A stretch of DNA of 64,000 nucleotides from Adiantum capillus-veneris (GCA_014529385.2 CM043945.1:91401112-91465111); one strand, 5' to 3'; counted from the first letter of the stretch, positions 8,613-18,975 are shown. Made by a program: numbers and translations. Notes: a model not told the origin generated them from the letters alone.

Positions 8613-10236
8613 CAAGCTCATTTCAAACGGTATGATCTACCCAAGGAAGGGGGGAGTGTTTGCTGACAATCATCATTCATTTGTTTCCCTCTCAACCTTT
8701 TCCCTGACCTCTTAATCTCCGATCTTAGGGAATGTACATATAAAGCTTTATACTCACAAAAAAAAAAAAAAAAAAAGAGCAAGAGCAATTAGCAAACGAG
8801 TATGCACATTAAAGTCAAAACATTGACTCAGATCTACACATGTCACATCTGGTACAGTGAAACAGAAACCTATGCCATAAAACACCTTTGATCCTCATCA
8901 CTTGAGTGATGGAGGATAGGTAAGATTAGTACGATAGGAGTGTTTCTGTTTTAGAGTTGAGTGATTAACAAAGTTCTCTTTTCCCACTGATGTGCCTCCT
9001 AGAGGTATTGTTTGTGTTTCATAGTGTGTACAGGAACGTGTTGCTATTGATAGGATTTGGACCTTCATGGAACCTTCAAATCAAGCGCGACCATCAACAC
9101 AAACAGGTGTTTCTTATCCATTAGCATTGCCCTTATCTTTTTTGCATCCATGTTTGTCTGCTTTGATTGTGATTGGTAGCATAATATTCAGCGCATTGGC
9201 TTAGTATCAAACATTTAATTCAATGCAATCTTTTGTCATAATCACTTGTTTAGGTGTAAAAATCAGCAGTCCGACTAAGCTAGTTTGACCAAGCTAGGTA
9301 TTAGAAATCTTCTCTTAATACCATGGGGAATGCCTTCCTAATAAACAATGGTTACTTAGGTTCTTAATCCGATTTAGGCAGCATTGTATGAAATGTACTA
9401 GGGCTTTCTAGTGGGCTTAACCCTATCGACCTTTAGCGTAAGTATTATAAAGGGAGTTTACTAATGTGATGAGCCTGGGGAGTGTAACAGTGTTATATGA
9501 CCCCCCAAAGTTACAAAATTTAAATGTTGAAAATGAACAAACAAAAAATCAAAGTGCCACAATGTAAAATTTTAAGCTGGAAGAGAAATCTCAGCGTGAT
9601 TTGGTACTTCACTCACATGTATCGCCTATGGTACTAGAGCCCTAGAGGTTCCCAGTGTGGGCGCTTTTCCTTGAAAAGCAAAAAACCCAAGGCATACAAA
9701 ATAAGCACCCACTTCAAAATTGAATCAGTGTGAAAAGACCTTGGGGGGTCAAAGAAAAAGTAATCAGTCAGGCGATGATTTCATGAGAAATTCCTTTTAT
9801 GGTAGCTTAACTACAAGGTTTTCTAGATATAGCCTCTAGTCAGCCCTTGAACATGAATACTTGGCTCTCGCGATTAAACAACTTAATTGACCACAGAAAG
9901 TTAAGAAGCTTACCCATGGTATTAATATTCGATCTCTAGTGCTTTTCGACTGTCAAATTAGCGACCCCAGACTTGTTTAATTTTCTACCTTTACATCTGT
10001 TTATGCATTTGATTACATTGCAATTTAATGTTCATTGCTAACAAATTGTTTGAAATTCTTTTACCAATCAATTTTTCTATCTAAAACTGCATATGCTTTT
10101 TAAGAGAATGCAATTACTGTGCCAATGTTGTTTGATTTTGCAGTGACTGAAGAAGGCTAAGGACATTCATCTCAAATGCTCTTCCACCTCGACGATCCAG
10201 CTTCAACTCAATAGCTTCCGAGGACGGAATCTACAT
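8613..10236 (+). other. Gyp-B 3' non-coding region
   Basis: About 1.6 kb between the stop codon and the polypurine tract with no ORF above 60 codons on the plus strand and no recognisable domain. It contains an internal polypurine-like tract (8643-8656), a TATAAAG at 8731-8737 and a 19-A run (8758-8776). The rest looks like unique AT-rich sequence. A long stretch of this kind before the 3' LTR is common in Athila-like elements. No antisense gene was found. Confidence 0.75.
8643..8656 (+). other. Internal polypurine-like tract
   Basis: AAGGAAGGGGGGAG followed directly by TG. The first 12 bases are identical to the polypurine tract at 10237-10248, and a close copy also lies inside the coding region at 8333-8345. 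It could prime plus-strand synthesis as a second site, or mark the former end of the internal region. Confidence 0.55.
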
Positions 10237-10248
10237 AAGGAAGGGGGG
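10237..10248 (+). other. Gyp-B polypurine tract
   Basis: AAGGAAGGGGGG, followed by CA and then the LTR at 10251. Its position and composition fit the primer site for plus-strand DNA synthesis. Confidence 0.9.
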
Positions 10249-10250
10249 CA

Positions 10251-10816
10251 TGTTAACCCTCACGGCACACGGACACCCTATGATCTATAAACGTTGTATT
10301 ATTTAGAGTCAGGTACCGGGCTTGTCGGTCCAATAGGGAAAGGTAGAGTGATCGTCAATGAGAGGCGCACTTTAACTTGGACATTCAAGGGATTAGCTGG
10401 TTAAGCATGGGCGCCCAAGTGTGAATGGGGTGAGCTCCTATAAAAGCCAACTAAACCTAATTTTTACTCATTCTCTCATTTGTGCAATTGAAGAGTGCTC
10501 TTGCTCCATCTCCATCTTCTTCTTCTTCACCTCCTTGTGTGTGTGTGAGAGAGAGAGAGAGAGAGGGAGAGTGTGTGTGCGATCGAGCATTACGAAGGCA
10601 CGACGGCGGCGAAGCGGTTGAGCGCAGCACGACTGTAGCTTCTTCTTCATCGCGGCGAGGAATCCACCACGAAGGCGAGCGTAGAGCGGTGAGTGACACA
10701 CCCTTTGTTTTCTTGAGCTTGCTAGTTTAGGCTTGTTGTGTGCTTGGAGCCATTTGTGGCTCGCATACGGTGTATTGGCAAGTCCCTTGCTTCGACAGTG
10801 CGGCAAGGAGCGCACA
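10251..10816 (+). repeat. Gyp-B 3' LTR
   Basis: 566 bp, same length and ends as 1880-2445, followed by the ATTGT target duplication at 10817-10821. TATA box at 10439-10446. Confidence 0.95.
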
Positions 10817-10821
10817 ATTGT

Positions 10822-11674
10822 TCTCCTTGGCAAACCATGTGTACCTAACTTTTTTCTTTATTAGGTCATGTAATGGTCCTGCCATTAGTGAGAACTTTTC
10901 TATGAAGCGTCTATAGTCTACACACATACCTATAAAGCTTCTTAGCTCATGAAGATTCCTTGGTTTAGGCCATCCGTTTATTACCTCTAACTTTGATGGA
11001 TCCATTTGGATGCCATCTTGAGAGATAATGTGACCTAAATACTGAATCTCTTGTAAGAAAAAATCACTTTTCTTGTGATTAGTATAAAGTTTATTCTCTC
11101 TTAAAACTTGAAATATTACCTGGAGGTGTTGCTTGTGTTCGTCTAATGAATTAGAGTAGATGATGGTATCATCAAAGAACACTCCAATAAAGGTTTGGTG
11201 AGGCCTGAATAGCTTCTCCATCAAGCGGTTGAATGTGGTTGGTGCATTGGTCAAGCCAAAAGGCATGACAATGTATTCGTAAAGACCAAATGTAGTGCGA
11301 AATGCGGTTTTTACAATGTCTTGATCAACTATCCTTATTTGATGATAGCCACTTTCTAGGTCAATCCTACTGAAGTAGGTCGATCCTTGTAGCTTATCAA
11401 ATAGCTCTTCTACCCGTGGAACGGGAAACCTATTTTTGATAGTGATCCTATTTAGTGCTCTATAGTCGACACACATACGATATCTGCCGTCTTTCTTTTG
11501 CATTAATAGCACATGTGAGCAAAATGGAGAGGATCTAGGCCTAACCATGCCCTTCTCAACTAACTCATGCACTCGCCGCATAATCTCCTCTTGTTGAGCT
11601 TGAGAAACTCTATAAGGAGGTTTGTTAGGCGGTAAATTTCCTGGAAGAAGTTCAATTGCATGGTCATCATTGCC
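10822..11674 (-). pseudogene. Gyp-A reverse transcriptase
   Basis: Open from 11581 down to the Gyp-B junction. It shows the ordered RT motifs: SSPFCSHVLLMQKKDG, YRMCVDYRALN, FSRIDLESGYHQIRI, YIVMPFGLTNAPTTFNRLM, the catalytic GVFFDDTIIYS (FFDD at 11168-11179) and GHIISQDGI. The thumb/connection ends at YTWFAKEN, where Gyp-B sits. The catalytic residues are intact. The frame continues upstream toward protease through one stop codon near 11675 (CGA to TGA is the simplest reading). RT copies the element's RNA to DNA in the particle. Residues encoded to the left of 10817 in the ORF belong to Gyp-B's LTR, not to this protein. Confidence 0.93.
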
Positions 11675-12298
11675 TCATTTAGGAGGTAGCTCACAAGGGA
11701 TGTCGTCAATAAAGACATCTTGAAACCCCTTGAGAAAATTGGATAACTCTAATTCCTTTTGATTGTGTATATTTTCTTTTGCTAAAACATTAGGTTCATT
11801 TTGAGAGTCTTTAACAAATATCATGTACATGGAAATAGAGATCTTTATTGACTTGTTGAAAGCTTGTGTATGTACAATGGGTATGGTGTTACCCATTTCC
11901 TTAGCATCTATGTACATATCTTTTTCCCTGAACTGAAAGGAGATTCTCCTTTCAGGGAATTTAACATTGGCAGCCATGCAATCAAACCATGGTGCCCCTA
12001 GGATTACATCCTCATGCTTGAGAGGAGACATAAAGAAGTCCTCTTTGTCCACATAGCTTTGGACATGGAGCCTCAATTTCCCAATTAAGGGAGTGATTGA
12101 AGCTTCTTGCCCCTTGAAAGCACCGTCTGTGGGTAGGACATCTCCTATCTCGTAGGCTTGTATGCCTAGCTTGGTGGCCAACTCTATGGATATAAAATTG
12201 TGAGTAGAACCAGGGTCAAAGAGAATAAAAGCATCATCTTCTCTTACCTTTCCCCAGGCATGGCATAGAGGAAATCCTTTGTGGTGAATTTCCTCCTC
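11675..12298 (-). pseudogene. Gyp-A aspartic protease
   Basis: Minus-strand residues FILFDPGSTHNFIS (Asp codon near 12215) form the active site: Asp-Pro-Gly-Ser-Thr-His, the variant usual in plant chromoviruses. Then comes ATKLGIQAYEIGDVLPTDG and the flap-side segment VILGAPWFD, which corresponds to the second conserved hydrophobic-Gly motif. It ends with the linker ELELSNFLKGFQDVFIDDIPCELPPK leading into RT. It is joined to the Gag part by a frame interrupted by a single stop near 12298. The enzyme would cut the Gag-Pol precursor during particle maturation. Confidence 0.85.
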
Positions 12299-12841
12299 TT
12301 AGATTTCAACCAAGGTAGCTCTAGGAGGTTCATGGCAGGTGTTCTTTTGGGGACAAGCACGATACGCATGCCCTTGCTCACCGCACTTGAAACATCGGTT
12401 ATCCTTGCGATAACGCTCAAGCTCTTCAGGAGAGAGTTTATTTTTGCCTTTACAAACTCCCTTCTCTTTAGCTTTGTTGGAGTTGCCCTTAGGAGACTTT
12501 TGGACATTGTTGTTCCCCTTAGGGTCATTGGAACCCTTGTTTTCCGTGGGCTTAGAATTTCTTTTAACCCCCGTTTGGAAATTTATTCGAGAAGCCACCA
12601 TAGTATGGTGTATAACCGCCAATATGGTGCATGGCCTTTGGGAGTTGACATACTCCACCATTTCTTCAGTTAAGCCCGCACAAAATTGTTGCTTTTGCTC
12701 TCCAAAATCCAACTCCTTGAAGACAGTGGCTTTGCATTGTAAGTCCCAAAACTTGTCTACATATTTGTGAATGGATTCATAGGGAGAGAGATTCAAGCTT
12801 TGCCATTTGGTGAGTACTTTGTCTTTGGCATCGCTGGCCAA
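12299..12841 (-). pseudogene. Gyp-A Gag, C-terminal half with zinc knuckle
   Basis: Gag core end (MVEYVNSQRPCTILAVIHHTMVASRINF) followed by a Lys/Asn-rich linker and one CCHC knuckle, CFKCGEQGHAYRAC (about 12357-12396), of standard C-x2-C-x4-H-x4-C spacing, which binds the genomic RNA. The matching region of Gyp-C (20116-20790) is very similar (NSQRPNTISTVIHHTMVASQINF and CYKCGQQGHVYRAC), showing the two elements are one family. A frameshift near 12850-12950 separates this from the N-terminal half. Confidence 0.88.
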
Positions 12842-12948
12842 AAACTACTTCATAATGGAAGTTCTTAAAACTTTCCATATTCGTGGAGCTTCACCGTTGG
12901 CCCGTAGGCTAGACCACCATTGGCTGGCAGACCTTTGAAAGTGCATAG

Positions 12949-13449
12949 CTACATGGTGTAGCTTAGAGGACTCCGTGAAGCCTCATCTCCAAACACCACA
13001 TTGAATTGTTGGATAAATGCCAAAACTTTGTCCGTAGAACCAAAGGTGCCATCATAGGTAAGGAAAGAGATGCTCTTCCCTCCCTCTTTGAACTTCTTGA
13101 GCTTGGATGACCTCTTCCACGTGACATAGGATTTCCTATGGCCTCTTCTTTTTGATGGTTCAAAAAGTGCACCATCACTTTCTCCAGAAGATGAAGAATT
13201 TGAGGAATGTGGAGAAGAGGTTGACCTCTTTCTCGCCTTTTTCTTGCCTTGATCTTCTTGTTCTTCACCATCACTTTCATAAGGGGAATAGGATGAAGAA
13301 GATGGAGAAGAGGGTGTCCTCTTTCTACCCTTTTTCTTCTCTTGCGTTTTATCATCCCTCTTTGAACTATGGTGTGGAGAAGTGTGCGATGGTCTTCTCC
13401 GTTTTGGAGGTGATGGAGAGTGTTTAGCCCATCGTCTTTGTGAAGCCAT
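12949..13449 (-). pseudogene. Gyp-A Gag, N-terminal Ser/Arg-rich part
   Basis: 166 residues with a strongly basic, Ser-rich first half (KKGRKRTPSSPSSSSYSPYES) and then KKFKEGGKSISFLTYDGTFGSTDKVLAFIQQF, the start of the Gag core. The same order is found in Gyp-C at 19816-20109. The SR-like half is probably disordered and RNA-binding (inference). The frame is lost on both sides by small indels. Confidence 0.82.
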
Positions 13450-13482
13450 CTCTGTCGAGGTGGCAGGAGACTCACTTATTTC

Positions 13483-14242
13483 TCATTCCTTCGGTGGAGG
13501 CTCTTGATTTATCCTTTGAGAAGGAGATGCGTCATCAAGGAGAAAATTTCTGAGCCCTTCATATTGATCCTCTTCTTCTTCTCGAATCAGAGAGAGGCCT
13601 CTTTTGGAAGTCTCGTAAGGAGGCTTCCTAGGTGCTCTCTCGTCATGGTGGGGAGCTTGGAGAATCCCATGAGCACGAAGCTGCCTTTGCACTTCACTTT
13701 GGAGGGATGGATTGCCTATGGATTATTGAAGCCTAGAAACAAGATAGTTAACAAGCATTGGGCATCATTAGTAGCCTGCTCATCAGCAAAATCAAAGTTA
13801 TCAACATTAATTTCACTCTCTTTGCTATTGTCAGCTATTCTAACAACTTTTAGGTGTAAACATTTTAGGTGTACTTTGGCACTTCAAGCCCTAGTTGCTA
13901 CTCCTCTTTACCCCTTTAGAAAAAGCACTCAAGCTACTGTACCCGTGGCTCGAATACCATTAATTGCAAGGAATAAAAGAGAGGGTCGTTCAACACCAAA
14001 ACAACACCCGCTCCTGTCAAGCTTCTAATAGCTCAATAGTGGTTAAGACAGAGGCAAGCCCCGTAGGACTCCACTATTAAGACCATAGCTCTCGCCGATG
14101 ATGCCCCATTAATTGCACAAAGGTAGGCGCACTGCAAGGCTAAAAAATCCCTATTCTACTTACTCACATGTGATTAAGAATACCAACCATTTATAGCTAG
14201 CTTGAGGACCTCCCTTCTTGAGCAAGAAAAGAGAAACCTTGT
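13483..14242 (-). pseudogene. Gyp-A Gag, extreme N-terminus and leader
   Basis: 13483-13692 encodes residues such as QLRAHGILQAPHHDERAPRKP, matched in Gyp-C by QLRSYGILQTPPKERAPEKS near 19525. 13693-14242 is the rest of the N-terminus and the leader down to the primer site. The start codon cannot be fixed here, but Gyp-C suggests a start like MADNNQETRRN. Conservation is low apart from these blocks. Confidence 0.65.
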
Positions 14243-14254
14243 GCTCTAATACCA
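14243..14254 (-). other. Gyp-A primer-binding site (initiator tRNA-Met)
   Basis: Minus-strand TGGTATTAGAGC differs by one base from TGGTATCAGAGC, the complement of the initiator tRNA-Met 3' end. One base separates it from the LTR, exactly as in Gyp-C. Confidence 0.9.
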
Positions 14255-14255
14255 A

Positions 14256-15846
14256 TGTAACATTTAATGGCCTAGTAACTTGTGTGTAGTGGAAAATAGC
14301 ATAAACATAGTGAGCATTTCATTAGAATAGATTCCTATTGAGAATAACAAGAGTGCTTGGGTGGACAGAGCAACAAAAAGCATAACACCTAGTTAGATAG
14401 CATGAACAATACTTCAAATGAGAGAGAAATTAAGCAATTGACAACAGTTGAGGACCGGATTTGCATGGAGCCGGTACCCCCTCCAAAAGGCTTTGTACTA
14501 TGGTTTCTTCCATCAAGAGAGACATTTTACAATACAATTCTTTATGTTCCTTCAATACTAGCTAGTGCTATGAAGATGGAAACTTCAAGCACTCAGCACA
14601 ACACTTATTAAACACAACATCAATTCCCTCATGGTCTCAGACCCAAGACCTCACACACCTTCAAAGATGGTGAGAGCTAGCGGGGTATGAGAGTAGATTG
14701 AGAGGAAGGAGTATTCTTACGAGAAGATGTACATCTCCTCACATAATCACTCATATTAGCATAGCTTAGCTTAGTAATTAGAATGGTAAAGGAGATGATC
14801 ATGCATTGAAGCTTGGATCTTGGTTGGATTTTCATCACAAAGCCAAGAGTTGTTGATGTAGGCCTCCCTTCTCACAAGCTTGGAGTAGGTGGTAAGCTTT
14901 CCATTAAAGCTTGACAAGGAGAGAGAGAGAGTCTTCTTGCTTCACACATTGATTGTGTGAGTCTGTAATTCAATAATGACTTTGAAAAATCAGCCCCCTC
15001 TCTCTCTTGGTCGACCCCTTTTGCTATTTGCTCATCCTCACACCTCATTGGACCTCCCCAGGCCTAGCCAATGGAAATTAAGCAGCATAAGTGATAGTCT
15101 TGTGACATGCGTCCCCCTTTCCCCTTTTGTGAGAGCTTTAAGTAATTACTTAATTCAACCAAACTCTCATTGGACCCCTTTGCCTCCTGGCCAATAGGAA
15201 TCAGGGAAGCCATTGGGCTGCTGAATGCTCATTGGACCCCTTGGGAGACTGTCCAATATATTGTCTTCTAGAGAGCTTAATTCTTATTGGTTTTATTAAG
15301 TGTTTTTTAAATTAATTAAACTAGATTTACTCTAGTCTTGGTCCACCTCCAAGGACATCCAATAGGATTTGAGTACGCCTTGTGGGCATATGGGCTAGGG
15401 AGCTGACATGTGTCCCTCATTCCCTTAGTGTAAAGGGAGCTTTTGTGTGTGTGTGTGTATGTGTGAGTTTCTCTCTTATCTCCTACTTCTAGAGCTCGCC
15501 CCCTCCTATGTAGGGATGGTTGAAGACTTTTGGGACATACACAAAGCATCCAATTTCCCTAGACTTTTGACCTTTGGACACAACCTTTGAATTTTGGAAC
15601 CTTAGCATTTTGGAAGTCTTAATGGGCTGAACCTTAGGGTCTTTTGAGCCCATTTTTTCACATAGATCTTTTTCAGATGGCCCCCCCTTTGGATCCCTAT
15701 TTTCCCTCCTTTGGATCCCTACTGTGGCCGGTCTGCTAACTTAACCAATATTCTAGCTTTTTCTCCCCTGGCACTTCCCCATATTAAATGATCAGTTTAA
15801 CATGAGAAAATCATTTAGGAGAATTAGATATTGATTATTATGAAAA
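14256..15846 (-). repeat. Gyp-A 5' LTR
   Basis: Recognised by comparison with the 3' LTR of Gyp-C (23530-25668). Shared blocks include the minus-strand AAATGATTTTCTCATGTTAA near the outer end, GGGGTCCAATGAG-like blocks in the middle, GGTACCGGCTCC near 14470 and the terminal TTACA before the primer site. The outer end (about 15841-15846) is placed by homology; the expected TG is mutated. Length is about 1.59 kb. Minus-strand PolyA signal and TATA positions are not clear. Confidence 0.75.
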
Positions 15847-16543
15847 TCAATCCCATTATTCTCTATAGATTGTTCATAAAGTTGGTAAAACTTTGAATCA
15901 TCACGACCTTTGAACCGCTGCAATCTATCTATAACTACCTATATAGATTTCCAGGTTCGCTCATGTAGATTGAATTATTACTGTGCAATTTGTTATAGTT
16001 GCATGTAAAAAATAAATTATTGCATTGCTTCCACTTGCGGTGTAGTCATCATTGACTACAAAAATGTCCCAGCCCTGCTCATTTTGCGTTGGGTTCACAA
16101 AAGATGTTGGGGGATATGGGTTTGTGAGATGAGCCGGGTCAGCACCAGACTGGTCACTGAAACTAAGAGAGACAAGATGCACCAGACAAAAAAAGTGACT
16201 GAAATGACACGTGGAAGACTTATAAGTGACACTTGGAATGCTTCTCATTGATAAAGTTTACCCGACTGGTAGCACTGCTATAAGTGGCACTGCCTCCTAG
16301 CACTCTATAAGCCACTCTTGTGAATTAATTCTCTTCTTCCTGCTCTCTTTTTTGCCCCTTAACGAACTAGGAGGGAGTGAGGGCAATGATATTTACTAGG
16401 GTGAGTGATAGAGACCGAGCTTATGAAGCTTGAAGGCTATGGGGGAGAGTATAAGAGACTTGAGAGTTATGGATTTTGAATATGAGCACAAAAGAGAGAG
16501 TGAGATTACCTTTGTGATTTCCCTCTTCCATTCTCTTAACAAG

Positions 16544-16545
<2 letters not shown>
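15847..16545. other. Flank without recognised gene
   Basis: No transposon domain was recognised. A minus-strand open stretch at 15961-16248 (95 aa, with a Pro/Asn-rich middle) has no motif I can name and may be chance. The segment 16250-16500 has only short repeats such as (TA)AGTGGCACTG. Confidence 0.5.

Positions 16546-16631
<86 letters not shown>
16546..16631 (+). repeat. (GA)n microsatellite
   Basis: About 43 uninterrupted GA units. Open reading frames across it (Arg-Glu or Leu-Ser alternations) are artefacts. Confidence 0.98.
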
Positions 16632-16637
<6 letters not shown>

Positions 16638-16758
16638 TCCTTGCTTCCCCTCTTTCATCCTGTTGTCAAACTCAAGAGAGAACCTCCTAGTTTTTTCTTT
16701 CTCCTCCTCGCTCCTTTGTATTTCCCTATACCACACACACTATCCTCTCTTTTTCTTA

Positions 16759-16760
<2 letters not shown>

Positions 16761-16799
<39 letters not shown>

Positions 16800-16814
16800 A
16801 CCACCACCACCACA
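16761..16814 (+). repeat. Poly-C run (39 C) followed by (CCA)n
   Basis: Thirty-nine consecutive C bases at 16761-16799, then about five CCA/CCACCA units. It lies 130 bp from the (GA)n array. The exact length is likely to be unreliable because of slippage in sequencing and replication. Confidence 0.95.
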
Positions 16815-17059
16815 ATAGTCACGGTTTTATAACTAACATGGCATGGAAATGGATTGATGATGTGGCAACAAACGGACTCATTCTTGCGTGAAAACCATCA
16901 TGAATGGAGCATGAATTGCACCAAATTTGAGCACCATGCAATTCCAAGAAACTCTTGCTTCACTACCAAGCTTAAACAAGCATTATCTAGGCTTGTGAAA
17001 GCTATTCAAGCTCCCCTGTGCTGCCTTCCATGCTACCCATACCATTGACTTATCTATTA

Positions 17060-18000
17060 TCCCCTCGTTCATATTGTATGCCCTTTAATTTTTCCCACTA
17101 GGGGTGGCCACTTGCAAGGCTTATGGGGAGGCCATCCCTTGGGCTTTTAGGCAGCCATTGTACGACCATTTGTCCTTTGAGGTGCAAGCATAGGTGTATG
17201 CATTGGAAAAGGCCTTCCCTTTGCATCTAGTAAAAGCAGCTCAAAGCTTCCTTGTCATAGGTATGTTGGGCATATACCTTTGCAATCAATGCACTCCAGG
17301 AAACATTCAAACACCAGGCTCCTCAAGCATCTTTTTACCCTCCAAAGTGTACCTCATTTGGCATACATATCTATTGAAGCATCACGAAGCAACACATTTG
17401 GTATAAATATCAATCCAAGCATTGTCACATCTCCTCAACCACTTTTTTCCCTCTAAAGTTCATCACATTCGGCATAAATATCGGCCAAATCATTGCCAAA
17501 CACAAAATTCTGTATATGGATCAAATGAGGCATTGCCAATCACCATATCAAGCATATATTTCAGCTATGGCACTACAGATTACCACATTATTTCCATGCC
17601 CATAAATTACATATTCTTGCAAGCACTTGTGCTCTAAAGTGAACCACATTTTGCATGAATACCGACCAAGACATTGCCAACACCACATTAGGCATATATT
17701 TCAACTAAAGCATTGCAGAGTACCACATCATTTCCATGCCCATAAATTATATATCCTTGCAAACACTTACTGCGCTCTAAAGTGCACCATATTTGGTATG
17801 AATATCGACCATGGCATTGCCAAACACCAAATTCTTCTTAGATGGTGGCCACAAAGCTAGACAATAATTAGCATACATATTGAGCAAAGCTTTTCCATCC
17901 ACAACGTCGACATGCAAATCAACCAAAGTATTAATAATCACGACATTTTTCCAAATAGCTATAACGAAGTCGATAGCAGATGCCATTAAATTTTCCTAAT
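17060..18000 (-). pseudogene. PPR gene relic (PLS/DYW-type)
   Basis: Minus-strand reading gives repeated motifs that match the helix pairs of plant pentatricopeptide repeats of the PLS class: FGNAMVDIHTKYGAL (about 17777-17830), LCNALVEIYA-stop-CG and VGNVLVGIHAKCGS (about 17640-17720), VFGNDLADIYAECDEL (about 17450-17500), DASIDMYAK and LLNMYANYC. In intact genes such motifs recur about every 35 residues. Here they are sometimes only about 13 residues apart, with stops and frame changes between, so repeats have been deleted and duplicated. Two DNA copies of about 140 bp, each beginning TTTCCATGCCCATAAATTA (17591 and 17731), are part of this. Intact PPR proteins act in mitochondria or plastids in RNA editing and processing. 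This copy is dead. Confidence 0.78.
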
Positions 18001-18228
18001 TAGTGATAAAGTCAAAAACCTTGCCTATTTGAGTTTCCCCTTGTGGATACAAAGCGTCACAAGGGCAATACCACCTCCTTCTAAAGAAGTCACAACAAGA
18101 CAAACTTTGCAGAGCAATGTGACTCATAGAGATGCTCAAGTAAGCTATGGAGCTAATAGACCTTATCATTGTGCATGTTCAAATGCATCCTCCTCAAATG
18201 ACTACTAGGATCTACTCCAATGTCTTTT

Positions 18229-18276
<48 letters not shown>

Positions 18277-18703
18277 GATGCTAGGACCCACAACAACAAA
18301 AAATACAATGGAGATGGTAGAACATACCATTTGTACAACATGGGGGTCTCCCCCTCTCTCTTGTATGATTTAACATGAGATACAACAACATGGGTGCCCC
18401 TCTCTCCCTCTCTCTCTCTCTTTTTATATAAGTTGAAAGCTCTAGGGACTCTCTCTTGTTCACCTTGCTTCTCCTTGTCATTGTCGTGATGTATTTGCAT
18501 GTCTCGATAGTCAGTAGTAGTAGCAACCAAAGGATAAATTTAAATCTTTTAAGAAAGTAAAGAAAATTTTAAATGTATCTTAAAGTAGAGCCAGTAGTAT
18601 AGTTTTTATCGACATGCCTCATGATTCCATCAAGTGTATTTTTTGAAATGTCTTTAATTAGTTATAAATTGTCACTTTATTCATTGAAAACAAGGTGAAA
18701 TAT
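18001..18703. other. Flank with (CT)n array, no gene seen
   Basis: 18001-18230 may be remnant of the PPR gene's upstream part but shows no clear motif. 18233-18274 is a (CT)n tract and 18350-18425 is CT-rich. 18530-18703 is AT-rich unique sequence that ends abruptly where Gyp-C's truncated LTR begins. Confidence 0.6.
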
Positions 18704-18974
18704 TGTATTGTACCAAGTCTCTCTTAAAGAGAGAATCTATAATACAAATGCCTTTTGGAGGGGGGACCGGCTCCACATAAATCCGGTCCTCAACTATTGT
18801 CATATTCTCTAAACTCTCTCTCTCTCTTGCAAAATTATTTCTCATGCCTATTTAATTAAGTGTTATGATTAAGTTGCTACTACCAATTAAGTTCACCCTC
18901 TATGCTCTCAAAGTTGCTCACTCTAATTCTCTTAATTCCGCTATTCTCTAAATTCATAGGCCATTTCCATTACA
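18704..18974 (+). repeat. Gyp-C truncated 5' LTR
   Basis: 271 bp starting TGTATTGTACCAAGTCTC and ending CCATTACA. It matches the last 281 bp (25388-25668) of the 3' LTR. The similarity stops sharply at 18704, although the family's LTR continues for another 1.5 kb in both Gyp-A and the 3' copy. A deletion or rearrangement therefore removed the outer part. Confidence 0.85.
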
Positions 18975-18975
18975 T

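Larger units (their letters stand above)
1880..10816 (+). mobile_element. Gyp-B: young non-autonomous gag-pro LTR retrotransposon (TR-GAG-like)
   Basis: An 8937-bp element with two 566-bp LTRs (TG...CA), a 5-bp target duplication, a primer site at 2450-2467 complementary with one mismatch to the 3' end of plant tRNA-Asp, and a polypurine tract at 10237-10248. The inside holds a repeat-rich leader, a 1053-residue Gag ORF, a 688-residue ORF with a retropepsin-like fold, and about 1.6 kb without coding capacity. No RT, RNase H or integrase motif is seen in any frame on either strand. Elements with LTRs and gag but no pol have been described in plants as TR-GAG. By eye the LTRs differ at 6 positions (about 1%), so insertion was recent and the machinery must have come from another element. 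Confidence 0.93.
1..15846 (-). mobile_element. Gyp-A: Ty3/gypsy chromovirus, interrupted
   Basis: A long minus-strand LTR retrotransposon read from right to left: 5' LTR (about 15846 to 14256), iMet primer site, gag, protease, RT, RNase H, integrase with GPY/F module and a chromodomain at the window's left edge. Its 3' LTR is outside the window. The element is split by Gyp-B (1880-10816): RT coding stops at 10822 and resumes as RNase H at 1879, with ATTGT on both sides. Order PR-RT-RH-IN plus chromodomain is the Ty3/gypsy chromovirus layout. The reading frames are broken by only a few stops and one-base indels, so decay is moderate. A second, much worse copy of the same family is Gyp-C at 18704-25668 in the opposite orientation. 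Confidence 0.9.

Noticed and set aside
15961-16248. 95-residue minus-strand ORF
   Set aside because: Protein-like in part but no motif, no neighbour and no repeat support. Left as part of an unassigned flank.
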